From Carya illinoinensis (lineage: Eukaryota; Streptophyta; Magnoliopsida; Fagales; Juglandaceae), in contig NC_056752.1 of assembly GCF_018687715.1 (NCBI RefSeq), positions 52,856,653 through 52,920,652 of the forward strand: a stretch of 64,000 bases of DNA, given 5' to 3'. Below the pieces are notes generated by a model. It did no database searches. It saw nothing but the letters and a program-made list of their open reading frames with translations, and had not been told where the DNA came from. Of this stretch, positions 35,283 through 46,856 are shown piece after piece. The translations under genes and the position numbers were made by a program. Every line of letters begins with the position of its first letter. Positions within the stretch are counted from its first letter, which is position 1.

Positions 35283-35465
35283 GGGGGTGCGGGGGGCCGG
35301 ACGGACTGGCCCCTCACCCCGTACCCCGTCATGCGGGACGGGGTACCCCGCCCCCGCACACCGGAGGCGGGGGACGGGGTGGATTTTCCCCATCCGCCCC
35401 ATGCGGGGGCGGGGGGCGGGGGGGGGGGGGCTACCCCGCACCGTATGGTGCGGGTAGCACCCCTA
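35280..35465. repeat. GC-rich right subterminal region of the hAT element with terminal hairpin
   Basis: The right end finishes with CTACCCCGCACC, four bases, GGTGCGGGTAG, then CACCCCTA. The stem is nearly perfect and stops exactly where the terminal repeat begins, mirroring the left end. A run of about 12 G lies just inside it. Confidence 0.85.
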
Positions 35466-35630
35466 ATATATGTCTCCATGCAACCACCAAGACGATCAGT
35501 AGTACTATATTTCAGTATTGACCCCATGAGAGTTCTAAATAATAAGAAAAGGGTTATTAAAGAGAGATTGTTCAGCACGGGATATATGCATATATACTAA
35601 TTTGATATTAAGGAGGATTCCAACAATCAC

Positions 35631-35872
35631 GGTCAGAAAACTGAATCAAGTTCAAATCAGCTAAGTCAACCAAATCAAGCTCAAATATAGAATCCTAGTT
35701 GTTTCCATTGACTGTAAATATTTTCATTTATTGTAAAATTTATTCATGCACAATACTAGTTTACGTGTATATGTAGTTACCAAAAACAGCTTCTGCACTT
35801 GTATATATTTGGTTAAAAGATCAATGAAAATGTGTGGTGTTTTTCATTGAAACTGTATGTTTTAAATTTCTT
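35631..35872 (+). repeat. 5' LTR of the copia element
   Basis: The 242 bases match 40,105-40,346 with three substitutions. Three bases downstream comes TGGTATCCAGAGAG, close to the usual copia primer-binding site TGGTATCAGAG, complementary to initiator tRNA-Met. The LTR does not show TG...CA ends at the edges of the shared sequence. A TATA-like TATATATTTGG and polyadenylation-like AATGAAAA lie in its second half. Confidence 0.88.
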
Positions 35873-35926
35873 GTATGGTATCCAGAGAGTTGTTCTCTCA
35901 CGAGCAAACAGATCCTACTCTCTAAG

Positions 35927-36850
35927 ATGGCCTCCTCATCGGAACAAACTTCTACTCATCCACCCCACTCTCATCCCATCTCACCCACTGAAAATGCCCT
36001 CATTGCTCTCAATATCTCTACACAGATCAATGAGAAACTGACACCATCTACCTTCCCTCAATGGAGAGCTCAATTTGAAGCTCTCCTCATCGGCTATAAT
36101 CTCCTTGACTATGTCAATGGCATTTCACAGTGCCCCTTCCCTGTCGGCACTTCTTCCACCGAGTTAAATAAAACTCACTGGGTTCGTCAGGATAAATTAA
36201 TCCTAAGTACTATTTTGGCTTCAACCTCCACTACCATTACTCCCCTCATCGCCACTGCTAAAACCTCTCATGAGGCTTGGCAAAAATTGAATCATATGTA
36301 ATAAATCTAGAACCCGAGCCATGCAACTCAAGGAAGAACTTACCTTGATTCAGCGAGGAACTCGTTCCATCCCTAATTATTTGCATGCGGTGAAAGCCCT
36401 TGCCAATGAAATCGCCCTTATCGATCATCCCATCTCTGATGATGATCTTACCCTTTATGTTCTTAACGGATTGGGTTTTGATTTCAGGAAAATTGCAGTG
36501 CCGATTCGTGTCTGGGAAACATCCTTGGCCTTCGAAGAATTGCACGACATCCTTGTAGGGCATGAAAGCTACCTGCGGCGTTTGGAGCTGAAAACCCAGC
36601 AACTTGTAGCTTCTGCAAACTTCTCTTATCGCAACAAGCTGAAGTCTGGTGGGTCTCAATTAAAAGGCACGTATAAGGCCAGTGGTCCTTCTCGGCCTCA
36701 AGGCCAAAATCGCAACTTTCAAGCCCAGCAAAATCGCAAGCCCTCTAATCCCTCCAACTAGCGTCATTATCAATCGAAATGCGAATTTTGTGATCAAATG
36801 GGCCATATTGCCAAGTCTTGTCCCCAGCTTCACCCATCTGAAGTCACGGT
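35927..36850 (+). pseudogene. Copia gag remnant with zinc knuckle
   Basis: The frame opens MASSSEQTSTHPPHS and contains the gag core (PSTFPQWRAQFEALLIGYNLLDYVNG). Near 36,298 the frame is broken by TAATAA; loss of about five bases would explain it. It resumes at 36,321 as MQLKEELTLIQRGTRSI. A TAG at about 36,759 interrupts it again before the zinc knuckle CEFCDQMGHIAKSC (about 36,780-36,822). A further stop follows in the joining region before the protease. Confidence 0.87.
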
Positions 36851-36889
36851 CAACTGTGCAACTACGTCAAATCAATAGGATAAAAAATG

Positions 36890-39800
36890 GCTTTTTGATT
36901 CCGCTGCTTCTCACAATATTACTGGTGACTTAGCGAATTTATCTATTCACTCTAAGTATGATGGCACTGATGAAGTTGTTATTGGTGATGGGTCAGGTTT
37001 GGCCGTCTTACATATTGGTTCATTGACTTTAAATTCTCCAAATCGGACTTTTATTCTTCGTGATACTCTTTGTGTCCTCAATATTTGCAAAAATTTAATT
37101 TTCGTTCATCATTTCACCTCTCAAAATAATGTTTTTGTTGAGTTTTACCCTTCTTATTTTCTTGTGAAGGATCAGATTACGGGGGCAACCCTACTAAGTG
37201 GTGCATGTGAAAGCGATGTTTACATTTTTCCGAAATCACTGGTGGGCTCCTCTTCCCAAATGGTGGCTAATGTGCATGAACGGACCTCGCTTGATAGGTG
37301 GCACAAGCGTCTTGGACATCCGTCATTTAAAATTGTCCAACATCTTGTCAAAAAATTTTCACTTCCTATTATGAATAAAACAATGAACTCTTTGTGTTCC
37401 TCTTGTTCTATTAATAAAGCTTATCAACAACCTTTTCGATCCACGAGCTTTCAGAGTAATGCTCCTCTAGATCTTATTTATACTGATGTATGGGGACCTG
37501 CTCATTGTCTTGGTCTTGATGGTTCTCGTTTCTATTTACTTTTCATTGACCATTACACTAAATATATGTGGTTCTATCCCATCAATGCAAAATCTTGTGT
37601 TAAGACCATTTTTCCTCAATTCAAAACTCTCGTTGAAAAGCGTTTTCAAGCAAAAATTAAAAGTCTCTATTCCGACAATGGTGGCGAATATATCGGTCTC
37701 AAACTATTTCTCTCTCTCCATGGCATTAGTCACTACAGTATTGCCCCTCACACCCCTCAACAAAATGGTGTATCCGAACGTCATCATCGTCACTTGGTTG
37801 AGACTGGCCTTACCTTACTTCATGATGCCAATCTTCCTCTCTCATATTGGCCCCATGCATTCTAAACTGCCACATATCTCATAAACCGTCAACCCACCCC
37901 TCTTCTTCAATATAATTCTCCATTTGAGGCTCTTTTTGGTCAAAAACCAAACTACCTCAAATTAAAATTTTTTGGATGTCTTTGTTTCCCCTTACCAGGC
38001 CGTATAACACCCACAAACTACAGCCCAAGTCCAGCCCGTGTGCCTTCATTGGGTATTCTACAACCCAAAACGCATACAAATGTCTTGAGCCCATTACCTA
38101 GAAGATTTACACCTCTCGGCATGTCCTTTTTGATAAAGCCCGAACCCTAGCCTCCCTCGGTTCCTCTCCGACTTCATCTTCTTCTTCTCTGTCTGGCGTG
38201 CCATACCCACATGATGTCGTTTCGCTCGTACCTGCAGTCTCCTCACTGCCGCCATCGCATGCTGTCCCAGTGGTCTCAGAAACTTTCTCCGCCGCAGTCT
38301 CATCTCCTCCAGGTAATATCCCTATATCTCATTCTAATGAAATTCTAGATTCTCACAATCATTCAGATTCTACATCTCTATTGCCTGTACCTATACTTGA
38401 ATCCCATTGTGAATCTGCTCCCCGCATATCTCCCTATTCCCCTTCCCCTGTTTTTCACTCTGAACCCATTTGGTCACTTCCCAACTCCACACGACGCACA
38501 CACTCCATGACCACCAGATCTATGAATAATATCTTCAAACTCAAACAACTCAACGTTGTCACCAAACATCCCCTTCCCCTGTGTCTTGAACCAACGTGTG
38601 TGACCCAAGCCTTATCCATGCCTCAATGGCATGCTACCATGTCCGAGGAGCTCACTGCACTTATGAGACACGGCAAATGGGACTTAGTTTCCCCTCCAGT
38701 TGGCTCAAATCCCGTGGGTTGTAAGTGGGTCTTTTGGGTTAAGCGAAAGGCTGATGGCTCGATAGACCGATACAAAGCCCGCCGTGTTGCGAAAGGGTAT
38801 AATCAAAGACTCGGGATTGATTACACGGAGACTTTTAGTCCCGTTGTAAAGCCTGCCACTATTCGATCTATTCTTACAGTTGTTGTTATTCAAGGCTGGG
38901 TTCTAAGACAAATGGACGTGAACAATACATTTTTGCATGGGGACATGCCTGAGGATGTGTATATGAGTCAACCTCCAGGGTTTAAGGATTCGTCCAAACC
39001 CAATCATGTGTGCAAATTACGGAAAGCAATTTATGGCCTTAAGCAGGCCCTTTGGGCTTGGTACTCCACACTCAGGGATGCACTTGTTCACCTTGGCTTT
39101 CATAACTCTAAGGCTGATTTATCTCTTTTTATTTATCAAAGTGGCTCGATTATATGCTATTTTCTAGTCTATGTGGATGACCTTGTGCTCACTGGAAATG
39201 ATTCCAACTTTGTGCACTCTATCATTCAGCAACTTGGTGTTAGATTCTCTTTGAAAGACATGGGCCCCCTTCACTATTTTTTGGGTGTGGAAGTTATCCC
39301 AACCCGTGCAGGTTTGTTTCTATCTCAGCATAAATATATCCATGACTTGCTGTCCAAAACCAACATGGCTGGTGCTAAGGATGTGTCCACTCCTTTATCT
39401 ACTAGTACATCCTTAAAATTGGTTGATGGTACTGCTTCCTTTGATAGTACTGAATTTCGACAAGTTATTGGGAGTCTTCAATATCTTTCACTTACTCGTC
39501 CCGATATATCCTTCGCTGTTAACAAGTTATCTCAATTTATGCACAAGCCCACCATTACACACTGGACAACAGCAAAAAGGTTACTTCGATATCTAAAGCA
39601 AACCATCTTTCATGGCATTTAGCTCCGAAAGGACACTCCTTGGCATCTTATGACATACTCCGATGCTGATTGGGCTGGGAATGTTGATGATCGTTCCTCT
39701 ACCTCAGCCTATATTAGTTTTCTTGGTACCAACCCAATCTCCTGGAGCTCCAAGAAACAAAGGGCTGTTGCACGCTCTTCTACAGAAGCTGAATACAGAT

Positions 39801-39991
39801 CCTTAGCTAATGCAGCCTCGGAAATAATGTGGTTACTTGGCCTTCTCAATGAACTTGGGTTTCCTCTCAAAGATCCACCTTCTCTGTTATGTGACAACCT
39901 TGGAGCCACTCATCTAAGTTTTAATCCAGTTTATCATTCTCGCATGAAGCACATTCAAATAGATCTTCATTTTATTCGTGATTTGGTTTAA
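36890..39991 (+). pseudogene. Copia pol remnant: protease, integrase, reverse transcriptase, RNase H
   Basis: The protease shows FDSAASHNITGD. The integrase (to about 37,865) has the zinc-binding start HKRLGHPS with CSSC, and core pieces DLIYTDVWGP, YSDNGGEY and PQQNGVSERHHRH. A stop at 37,863 and broken frames to about 38,197 follow. The RT (38,198-39,622) has [11 protein letters not shown], the [14 protein letters not shown] [20 protein letters not shown] and the catalytic YVDD. A stop at 39,622 separates the RNase H part (39,650-39,991) with [15 protein letters not shown] and LCDN. The tail LTKPLSRQ follows after another stop, near 40,046-40,070. At least four breaks are visible in pol. 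Confidence 0.9.
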
Positions 39992-40045
39992 AAAGGGACT
40001 CTCCATGTCAAACATGTACACACCCAGGACCAGCTTGCAGACTTG

Positions 40046-40110
40046 CTGACCAAACCATTGTCTAGGCAACGTACTGATTGAAGAAGTTGCCTAGACAATG
40101 GTTTGGTCAG
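40046..40110. repeat. 25-bp perfect inverted repeat at the 3' LTR border
   Basis: The left arm 40,046-40,070 codes for the conserved end of RNase H (LTKPLSRQ). The right arm 40,086-40,110 is its exact inverted copy and runs into the 3' LTR. The loop is 15 bases. It replaces the purine-rich tract normally found just before a 3' LTR. Confidence 0.95.
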
Positions 40111-40346
40111 AAAACTGAATCAAGTTCAAATCAGCTAAGTCAACCAAATCAAGCTCAAATATAGAATCCTAGTTGTTTCCATTGACTGTAAATATTTTCA
40201 TTTATTGTAAAATTTATTCATGCACAATACTAGTTTGCGTGTATATGTAGTTACCAAAAATAGCTTCTGCACTTGTATATATTTGGTTCAAAGATCAATG
40301 AAAATGTGTGGTGTTTTTCATTGAAACTGTATGTTTTAAATTTCTT
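40105..40346 (+). repeat. 3' LTR of the copia element
   Basis: It matches 35,631-35,872 over 242 bases with three substitutions. The first six bases (GGTCAG) overlap the right arm of the inverted repeat. Confidence 0.9.
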
Positions 40347-40431
40347 ATATTCGATGTAATCTTTAGTGTTTATTATAATTATACATCGATCATTCAGCAG
40401 GGAATATATGCATATATGTATGAGTTTTGCT

Positions 40432-40592
40432 ATATACAAGCACAGTCGCATACTAATCTGTGTACCAATACTGATTCATTCATACTTAATATTTTAATTA
40501 ACACTGTTTTTAATAAAATCTACTTTTTGACCAATCACATCATATTAGTGCACAAATTAGTACACAATTGTTCTTACAACTATATTTTTCCT
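40432..40592 (+). repeat. Miniature inverted-repeat element, copy 2 of 3
   Basis: Same family as 23,831-24,000, sharing TTTTGCTA, ACTAATCTGTG, AATAAAATCTACTTTTTGACC and the end block. Its ends pair imperfectly with each other over about 40 bases. It lies 85 bases beyond the copia element. Confidence 0.7.
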
Positions 40593-41069
40593 ATATGTAT
40601 TATATGTATTAATCAAACAGCAGCGATTACTAGAAGTAAGTACATTATCATCGAAGTTACTGCTCTTTGCCTCACAAATTCACAATTAACTAATGAAGGG
40701 ATCAAAAAGCTAGGGATCGGAATTAGAGTACGTAGTTGCTGTATATATGTCGTATAATCTTGCATGCTTTCTTGTGAAGAAAAGGACCAAATGGTTTGTG
40801 ACTTGGAACAAATCAAGAAGGACACAAAGAACTGGATGCAATGAATCTGGACGTTTGAAAGCTAACTAGAGTACTACTGATCAGCTGCCAAATCATGAAG
40901 CTCCATCTCGGGGTCAAACGTCCTTGGGTGGAGTTTTGTATTATTTTGTCCAGCACTGAGCTTGCACTGCTTGCAGCATTATATAAAACTGTTCAACTCA
41001 ATGGAGGAATCTGGGTTCGACTCCAGAAGTTCCTATGTACATAGTTTTGATGTTTCTGGTCTTCATTTA

Positions 41070-42890
41070 TCTTTTCTAATCCTAGAAATTAAAAAGAGTT
41101 ATCCATGTTTTAAGTTGGACTAAAATAAATTATATATGTTCAGATTCCAACGCTCATGTAGAACAATATATAATTACTAAAACCAATTTGGCTTGCCTGA
41201 TGAATACTTAATTTGTTAGAGAAACATAAACTTTCGTTAATAATGCCTATATATATATATATTATCAAAAATTTGATATGCACTCACTTTTACTTATTCT
41301 TTAGACACTTCTTTAATGTGATTTACTGTATCATTTTTTTAATATAAAATAAATATTTTGACCAATCACATCAGTGGACTGTATAAAAAATACGTAAAAA
41401 TGATTATATGTAACAAAGCTCATATATTATATATATGAACATGCAACCTAGCTCATCATTAAATTTTATTTTCCAAATTAATTAATGCAAGTCCTTTTAA
41501 AATTAATGAAAAAGAATAAAAGTAAAAGTATATATATCATGTGATCATAACTTTAATTATTATGAGTTCGAAGCTTAGAGAAAGCATGACATTAGTGCTT
41601 TAACTTCCACTCACGTATCCAAAAGGGAAATACTGGCAATATTAGGCTGTCCACCCATATTGCCCGGGGCGGCAATGCTCCCATGATGCATTTGCATATA
41701 TATATTATATATATATATATATATATGTATGCTTGGAAGAATTAATGTAGAATTCTCTTCTCTGACTCCATATTGCATGTTTCAATTCACATTTTACATT
41801 ATTTTTTTTTTTTTCGAAACTCTCTCTTCGGCTCCATCATGTTTATATATGTTGATCGGAGCAACGATCTTATGTTAACATCGCTGCAATCATTTTCCAT
41901 TTTGACTATTTCAGCTTGAAGTAGTGCCCAAAATCATGAGTGCCATGATAGGTAATAAAGTGGAGAACCATTATTGTGAACTATGCGGCGAGCTTTTTCC
42001 GACTGAATGTACGTAAGCAAATGATAAAATTGGATGTTAGACTTAGAACGGATTCAGATCATATCAAGTTACATTTGTGTAGTATATAAATTAGATTTAA
42101 TCCAACTCATTTGATTAAACAATTCAAATATTTTAACTCTTAACTCATTAATTTCCTATTATTTTGTATATGGCTCAGGAGTTGTAATTAAAAGTTATAG
42201 TTCTACTAATATGGCATGTTGCTAATTTTTATTTTCCTGGATTCACGTCGAAGTTATATTTCTAAGGGATCGTTTGGTTATACAGATTAGATTAGATGAA
42301 ATAAAAGTTTAATAAAATATTTTTAGAATATTATTTTTTAATATTATTTTTATTTTAAGATTTGAAAAAGTTGTATTATTTATTATATTTTATGTGAGAG
42401 TTTAAAAAAATTATAATAATTATATAAGATGAAATGTGATAATAAACGGTTTCAATTTTCATTTTCACCGTTCTGCACGTAATCATTAAAGTTTTAAACC
42501 CAATTATTACGGTCTAGTTAATCTTACAAAAAGCCCATGTGTGGTCTCTTAGGACACTGCCCATATCTAAACCCAAGAGCCCAACCTAAGATGATTAATG
42601 GGTCTTTTGTGGCCCATTAATAGCCTCTGCTCAATTCTCTAGGGCTTCGACGCACACATCCTTCGTCTCTTGTCATTTTATCTCCCTTTCTCCGAACTAG
42701 CCTCATCTCGCTTCCGCCCTTCGTAGCCACGGCATCCTGAAAGTTATGAGTGATCTGCTACAACATTCACCAGGTAAGCTTTGCCTCTGCACCTCTTCTA
42801 CTTCGGCGTTGGCTTAACCATATTTACTCCCCTGAACTGAAGATTTAGATTTAAGTGGACTTCGTTTTAGTTTTTCTGAGCATTTCCTAA
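41070..42890 (+). repeat. Diverged duplicate of the RPL7-1 upstream region and leader
   Basis: The block aligns in order with 12,950-13,039 plus 16,361-17,369. Shared landmarks are CCATGTTTTAAGTTGGACTA, the TSD host sequence, AGGTAATAAAGTGGAGAACC, TTACGGTCTAGTTAATC, TTTTGTGGCCCAT and the splice donor CACCAG|GTAAGCTT. Likeness stops after GAGCATTTCC, before any coding exon. The LINE is absent here. Two local insertions are present instead: about 41,215-41,865, and a miniature element at about 42,265-42,445. Site II motifs and the leader donor are kept, so it could still act as a promoter, but no downstream gene is recognisable. Confidence 0.85.
42265..42445. repeat. Miniature-element insertion in the duplicated block
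   Basis: It begins GATCGTTTGGTTATACAGAT and contains ATAAAATATTTTTAGAATATT and AAAAAATTATAATAATTATA, like 56,055-56,255. The matching point in the original copy (near 16,790) lacks it, so it inserted after the duplication. Confidence 0.65.
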
Positions 42891-43334
42891 AACATATTAG
42901 GTCACTCTTGTATTTTCTTGATTCACTCCCTTCTCCAACTAGAAGGAAAAAAGGAACATATATTTAGGTTTAATGTTTGGGCAGGTCTCTGTATATTAAC
43001 CACTGAATAAATCCATTTTCATCTAAAGATTTCCCTATAGAGCTAAAATTAATTTTTAGAAAAATGCCATTTGGAAGCCCTCATATTAACACATCCTCGC
43101 ACACCATGGATGTGGTGTGGATGTCAGCATATATAAAATGTTTATTTTGCTCTCATTTAAATTAAACCCCATTTGCTCTCTGATTCTTTCTTTCTCCCAT
43201 GGAAACCAAAGCCCATAGAGAGAGAATGTGAGGCTTTCGAATGTATTCCTAGGGCTCGATGGAAACCACCTCTACAAGGTCGACAGCAGCCAACTCGACA
43301 GAAACTCTGCTAACCGATTATTCACCTGAGGTTC

Positions 43335-46300
43335 TGTAACACCCCGTTCCAGTAGGATAGAGATGTTACTAACGTACATAACATATTGCCCGGTAAAGAG
43401 ATTCATATCCTAAAATACCGCATTTATTGAAAACATAATTAAACTGAATATAACTGTTTAGTTGAAAACTTAAAACTGAAAATGTAAAATAAAAATATAA
43501 ACTAACCCTACGCATGACTTTTTATCATAAAAATATAAAAGAACTAAGTCCTTGCACTAGGTCTACTCCTGGTCCTCCAACTTTACGTCCTTACAACCAT
43601 CATCTGTGACATTTAAACGTAAAAGAGAACAAACAAACAAACAAAAATGAGTCGAATACTTAGTAAATAGTACATCATATCATAAAATATAACTTAACAA
43701 GACTTAATTTTTGAAAGACTCTTCAAACAAACATTTATCATTCACAGATTCTTATAGCATGTCTATTCATCATAAACATGAGCGGAAACATACATGATCA
43801 TGGCGAACATATAAACGTAAATGCATAATTTACTTATTTATCTTATCTTTCACTTATTATATGGTGAACCATGCTTGGGTCCGTGGCACCCATAACTTGT
43901 CATGACATTGAGTGAAACACGCTTAAATCCATGTTTCACTTTACATAAGGTGAACCATGCTTGAGTCTGTGGCACCGCATAACATAACTTGTGGTAAACA
44001 CGCTTAGGTTCGTGTCACCCTTAATAACTTGTGATGAACATGCTTAGGTCCCTGTCATCCTTAACGTAACTTGAAGTGAAACACGCTTAGGTCCGTGTTT
44101 CATTTAACATATGGTGAACCACACTTAGGTCTGTGGCACTGTCTTAACATAGCTTGTGGTAAACATGCTTAGGTCCGTGTCACCCTTAAACATTTTATCT
44201 TTCTTAATGCATGAGAGCTTATTTAATATCATGAACTTTTCTAGCATGGCATATACTTGCAAACGGCATAGTATAACATGGTATATTCTTATAGATAGCA
44301 TAGCATAACATGGCATATTTTTGTACATGGCATAATATGATCTAAACATAAATATTCCATGGCACACATGATCTGAGTTCTATATGAACTTTACCTAACA
44401 TACTTGATCTAAATACCTCATGATTTTACATAGCATGTAAGATTTAATCACTACATGAACATGACATACATGACCTAGGTACTACATGAACATGACATAC
44501 ATAAACTAGCTATTTTATTACATGGCATACTAGACTTAAAATTATTACATGAACATTTCATGGCTTTCATGTGATTTAGAATCATTCACTCCATCAAACA
44601 ATAAATTCATTCATACAAGCATAATGTTATAATTTATTAAAAATCATAAAAGGAATCTAACATTGACTTAGCTCGTAGCGTAGCGTAGACAAACATCACA
44701 TTTTCATATACCATTAGAGAATTCACAGTACACATGCAATTATATGATCATACTAATTACCTCTTAGCATTGCTTTTACAAACTCACGTCGTAGCTCGTG
44801 ACCTATACGAGGCACTAGACGTTACTAAATTTTTTTAGAAAACGTGTCGTAGCCATCTAAATACTTAAAATCCTACCATAAAGATAATTTTAATAAATAT
44901 TCAAATATAAAGAGATTACATAAAATAATATTATTCTAAAACTCATATCATAATACTTAATATTTTGTGCAAATATATAACTTAATAATTTTATAAAGAA
45001 AATCTAGTTAAAGGTTAATTGTAATATTAACTAAAATAATAAGCTGAAACAATATAAAAGAATTGTTTAAAATATGCTTAAAAGTCCTTAAATATTTTAA
45101 ATAAAATGAGTCTAAGACTAATATATTTATTTGAGTAAAACTTTGGTCTGAATTAAAACTTAGCCCAGCCCTAAATATAGAAAAAACTCATTTAAAATTA
45201 CTAGAACAGTTTCTGTAAATAGAACCAGCCTATTAAAATAATCAAGTTCATAAGAAATCAACTCACTTAATTATTAAGAAAAAGTTTTAAAATATACTAG
45301 AATCAAGTCCAATATAAAACAAACTCAGCCCAAGTTTAAAATTAACTCCAGCTATAAAGCAAAGCCCATAAAAACACCTTTAAAGCCCATTGAGTCATAT
45401 ACCCTTAGAAAGCTGGAAGTATAATTGGCTTTTTGGGAACTCAACAACAAAGTTTTATGGGCACAAAAGGAATTTCATCATCAATGAGACCTAGAGACTT
45501 CTTACTGCAGTTAAAAGATAAGATTTGGTGATACACGACAAAAACTCATGGGGTATTTTTTGAAATTTACTCAAAACAACATGGATATTTTGTGAAAAAC
45601 AGAAATAAACCATAAAAGGAGACCGACTGGAAACAATTAAGCCCAACGCCTACTTCCTTAAACACATAATTTATTTCTATAACTCCAAAGGCTGGAAAAA
45701 CAGATGAAAGTAAAAGGCAGAAGGTAAGAATATTGGCATTAGCTTCATTAAAATTATTTTTAAAATTTGATAAAAAATATAAGTTTTTCATAAATTCAAA
45801 CCTTTCTATTTATAATTTCATATTGGATTAGCTATTAGATTCATCAAAATAATAATATAATATTATTTTTTTCTTAATAATATTTTTATTTTTTTCATAT
45901 TTTGCAATTACACTAACCATATTTACATTAATAATTTAATTTGAGAGAAAATTAACCAGACCATCAATATATATTTCTTAATATAGCCAACATTAAGATT
46001 AAATAATCGGTTGGGAATTAAAATGTAATAAAATAATCGATTGATGAGTGTATAGTAGCCCTTCAAATTTGAAGGAAAACATAGAAATCCTGTAGCTCAA
46101 AACTTCCCATTTTTCGTTTGCTGAGACCAATGCAGCTGTAATTTATACAGATTCATCATTTTATGCATTTGACTTGACTTTTGATGAAGCCAATGCCAAT
46201 GCTCCTATCAGTGAGAGTACAGCAGATGAAAAAGTAATGGTGCGAGACAAGAGAGAGAGATCCTACCAGGAACTTACTGAAAATGGTTGGCGGTGGCTGG

Positions 46301-46674
46301 AAAAATGAGGGGGCTGTGCAAGTAAGTTTCTCTATGTGTCAACTGGATTTTCTTGTGTTTAAAACTGAAGGTCCCGTGGGATTTTTATAGATGAGGGAGA
46401 GGGAGATGCCGTGAGTCTTGAGGATAAATTGGATAAAGTCTAGAGTTTAGAGTTTGAATTCAACTAAAGCTTGGAGTACTCCCGCGAGGAAAGGAAAACT
46501 GAAAACATAAGAGATTTTGAACTGTTTGAATAAATAGTTTTCTGATTAGGAAAATCAAATAAAAAGGGACTTATAGTTATCAAGATGAATCCTATTCAAA
46601 ATTAAATTACTACCTCAAAACATATCTAGTAATAATAATAATATAATAAAAATACTGTGGGTCTGGGTGTTACA
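43335..46674. mobile_element. Putative solo LTR (3.34 kb) with 5-bp target duplication
   Basis: The segment begins TGTAACACCCC and ends GGGTGTTACA, with GGTTC directly on both sides (43,330-43,334 and 46,675-46,679). There are no pol or gag frames inside. A long LTR left alone by recombination between two LTRs of a Gypsy-type element explains this best. A large non-coding retrotransposon derivative is the alternative. Inside are a tandem repeat cluster and AT-rich DNA. Confidence 0.85.
43863..44186. repeat. Tandem repeats GTGAACCATGCTTAGGTCCGTG inside the solo LTR
   Basis: About eight copies of a 27-base core (GTGAAACACGCTTAGGTCCG and variants, ending GTGGCACC or GTGTTTCA) are spaced 40-49 bases apart. 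The half-sites GTGAAACACG and CGTGTTTCAC can pair within or between units. Confidence 0.9.
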
Positions 46675-46856
46675 GGTTCTTCACATTCGACGGAAACCAG
46701 CTTCAGAATCTTCACCTAGGGTTTCTCTCTCATCACGCTATCTCGCTCTTTTTATCTCATAGCTTGCCTCTCTGTTTTTTTATTTTTTATTTTTTATTTT
46801 ATTTTTTTAATTTATTTCCTGGTTTTTGTCTGAAATCAGGCCTATGATTATGTAGG

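Larger units (their letters stand above)
30687..35465 (+). mobile_element. Complete hAT transposon with 8-bp target duplication
   Basis: The element of 4,779 bp starts TAGGGGTG and ends CACCCCTA. It is flanked on both sides by ATATATGT (30,679-30,686 and 35,466-35,473), a perfect 8-bp duplication as made by hAT transposases. It encodes one long transposase frame. Both subterminal regions are extremely GC-rich (about 30,690-30,870 and 35,280-35,460), in sharp contrast to the surroundings. Between the left end and the gene lie a large inverted repeat, a C-rich tract, a possible leader exon and a palindromic repeat array. The intact borders and open frame suggest a recent, possibly still autonomous, insertion. 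Confidence 0.95.
35631..40346 (+). mobile_element. Defective Ty1-copia retrotransposon
   Basis: The order is LTR, gag, protease, integrase, reverse transcriptase, RNase H, LTR, which is the copia order. It lies 165 bases right of the hAT element. Several stops and frameshifts break the polyprotein, so it cannot move by itself. No 5-bp target duplication can be found at the LTR borders. Three differences in 242 LTR bases suggest a fairly recent insertion despite the damage. Confidence 0.92.

Noticed and set aside
43863..44186. Regularly spaced repeats as a CRISPR-like array
   Set aside because: The spacers are not unique, the units are diverged, there are no cas genes, and this is plant nuclear DNA inside an LTR.
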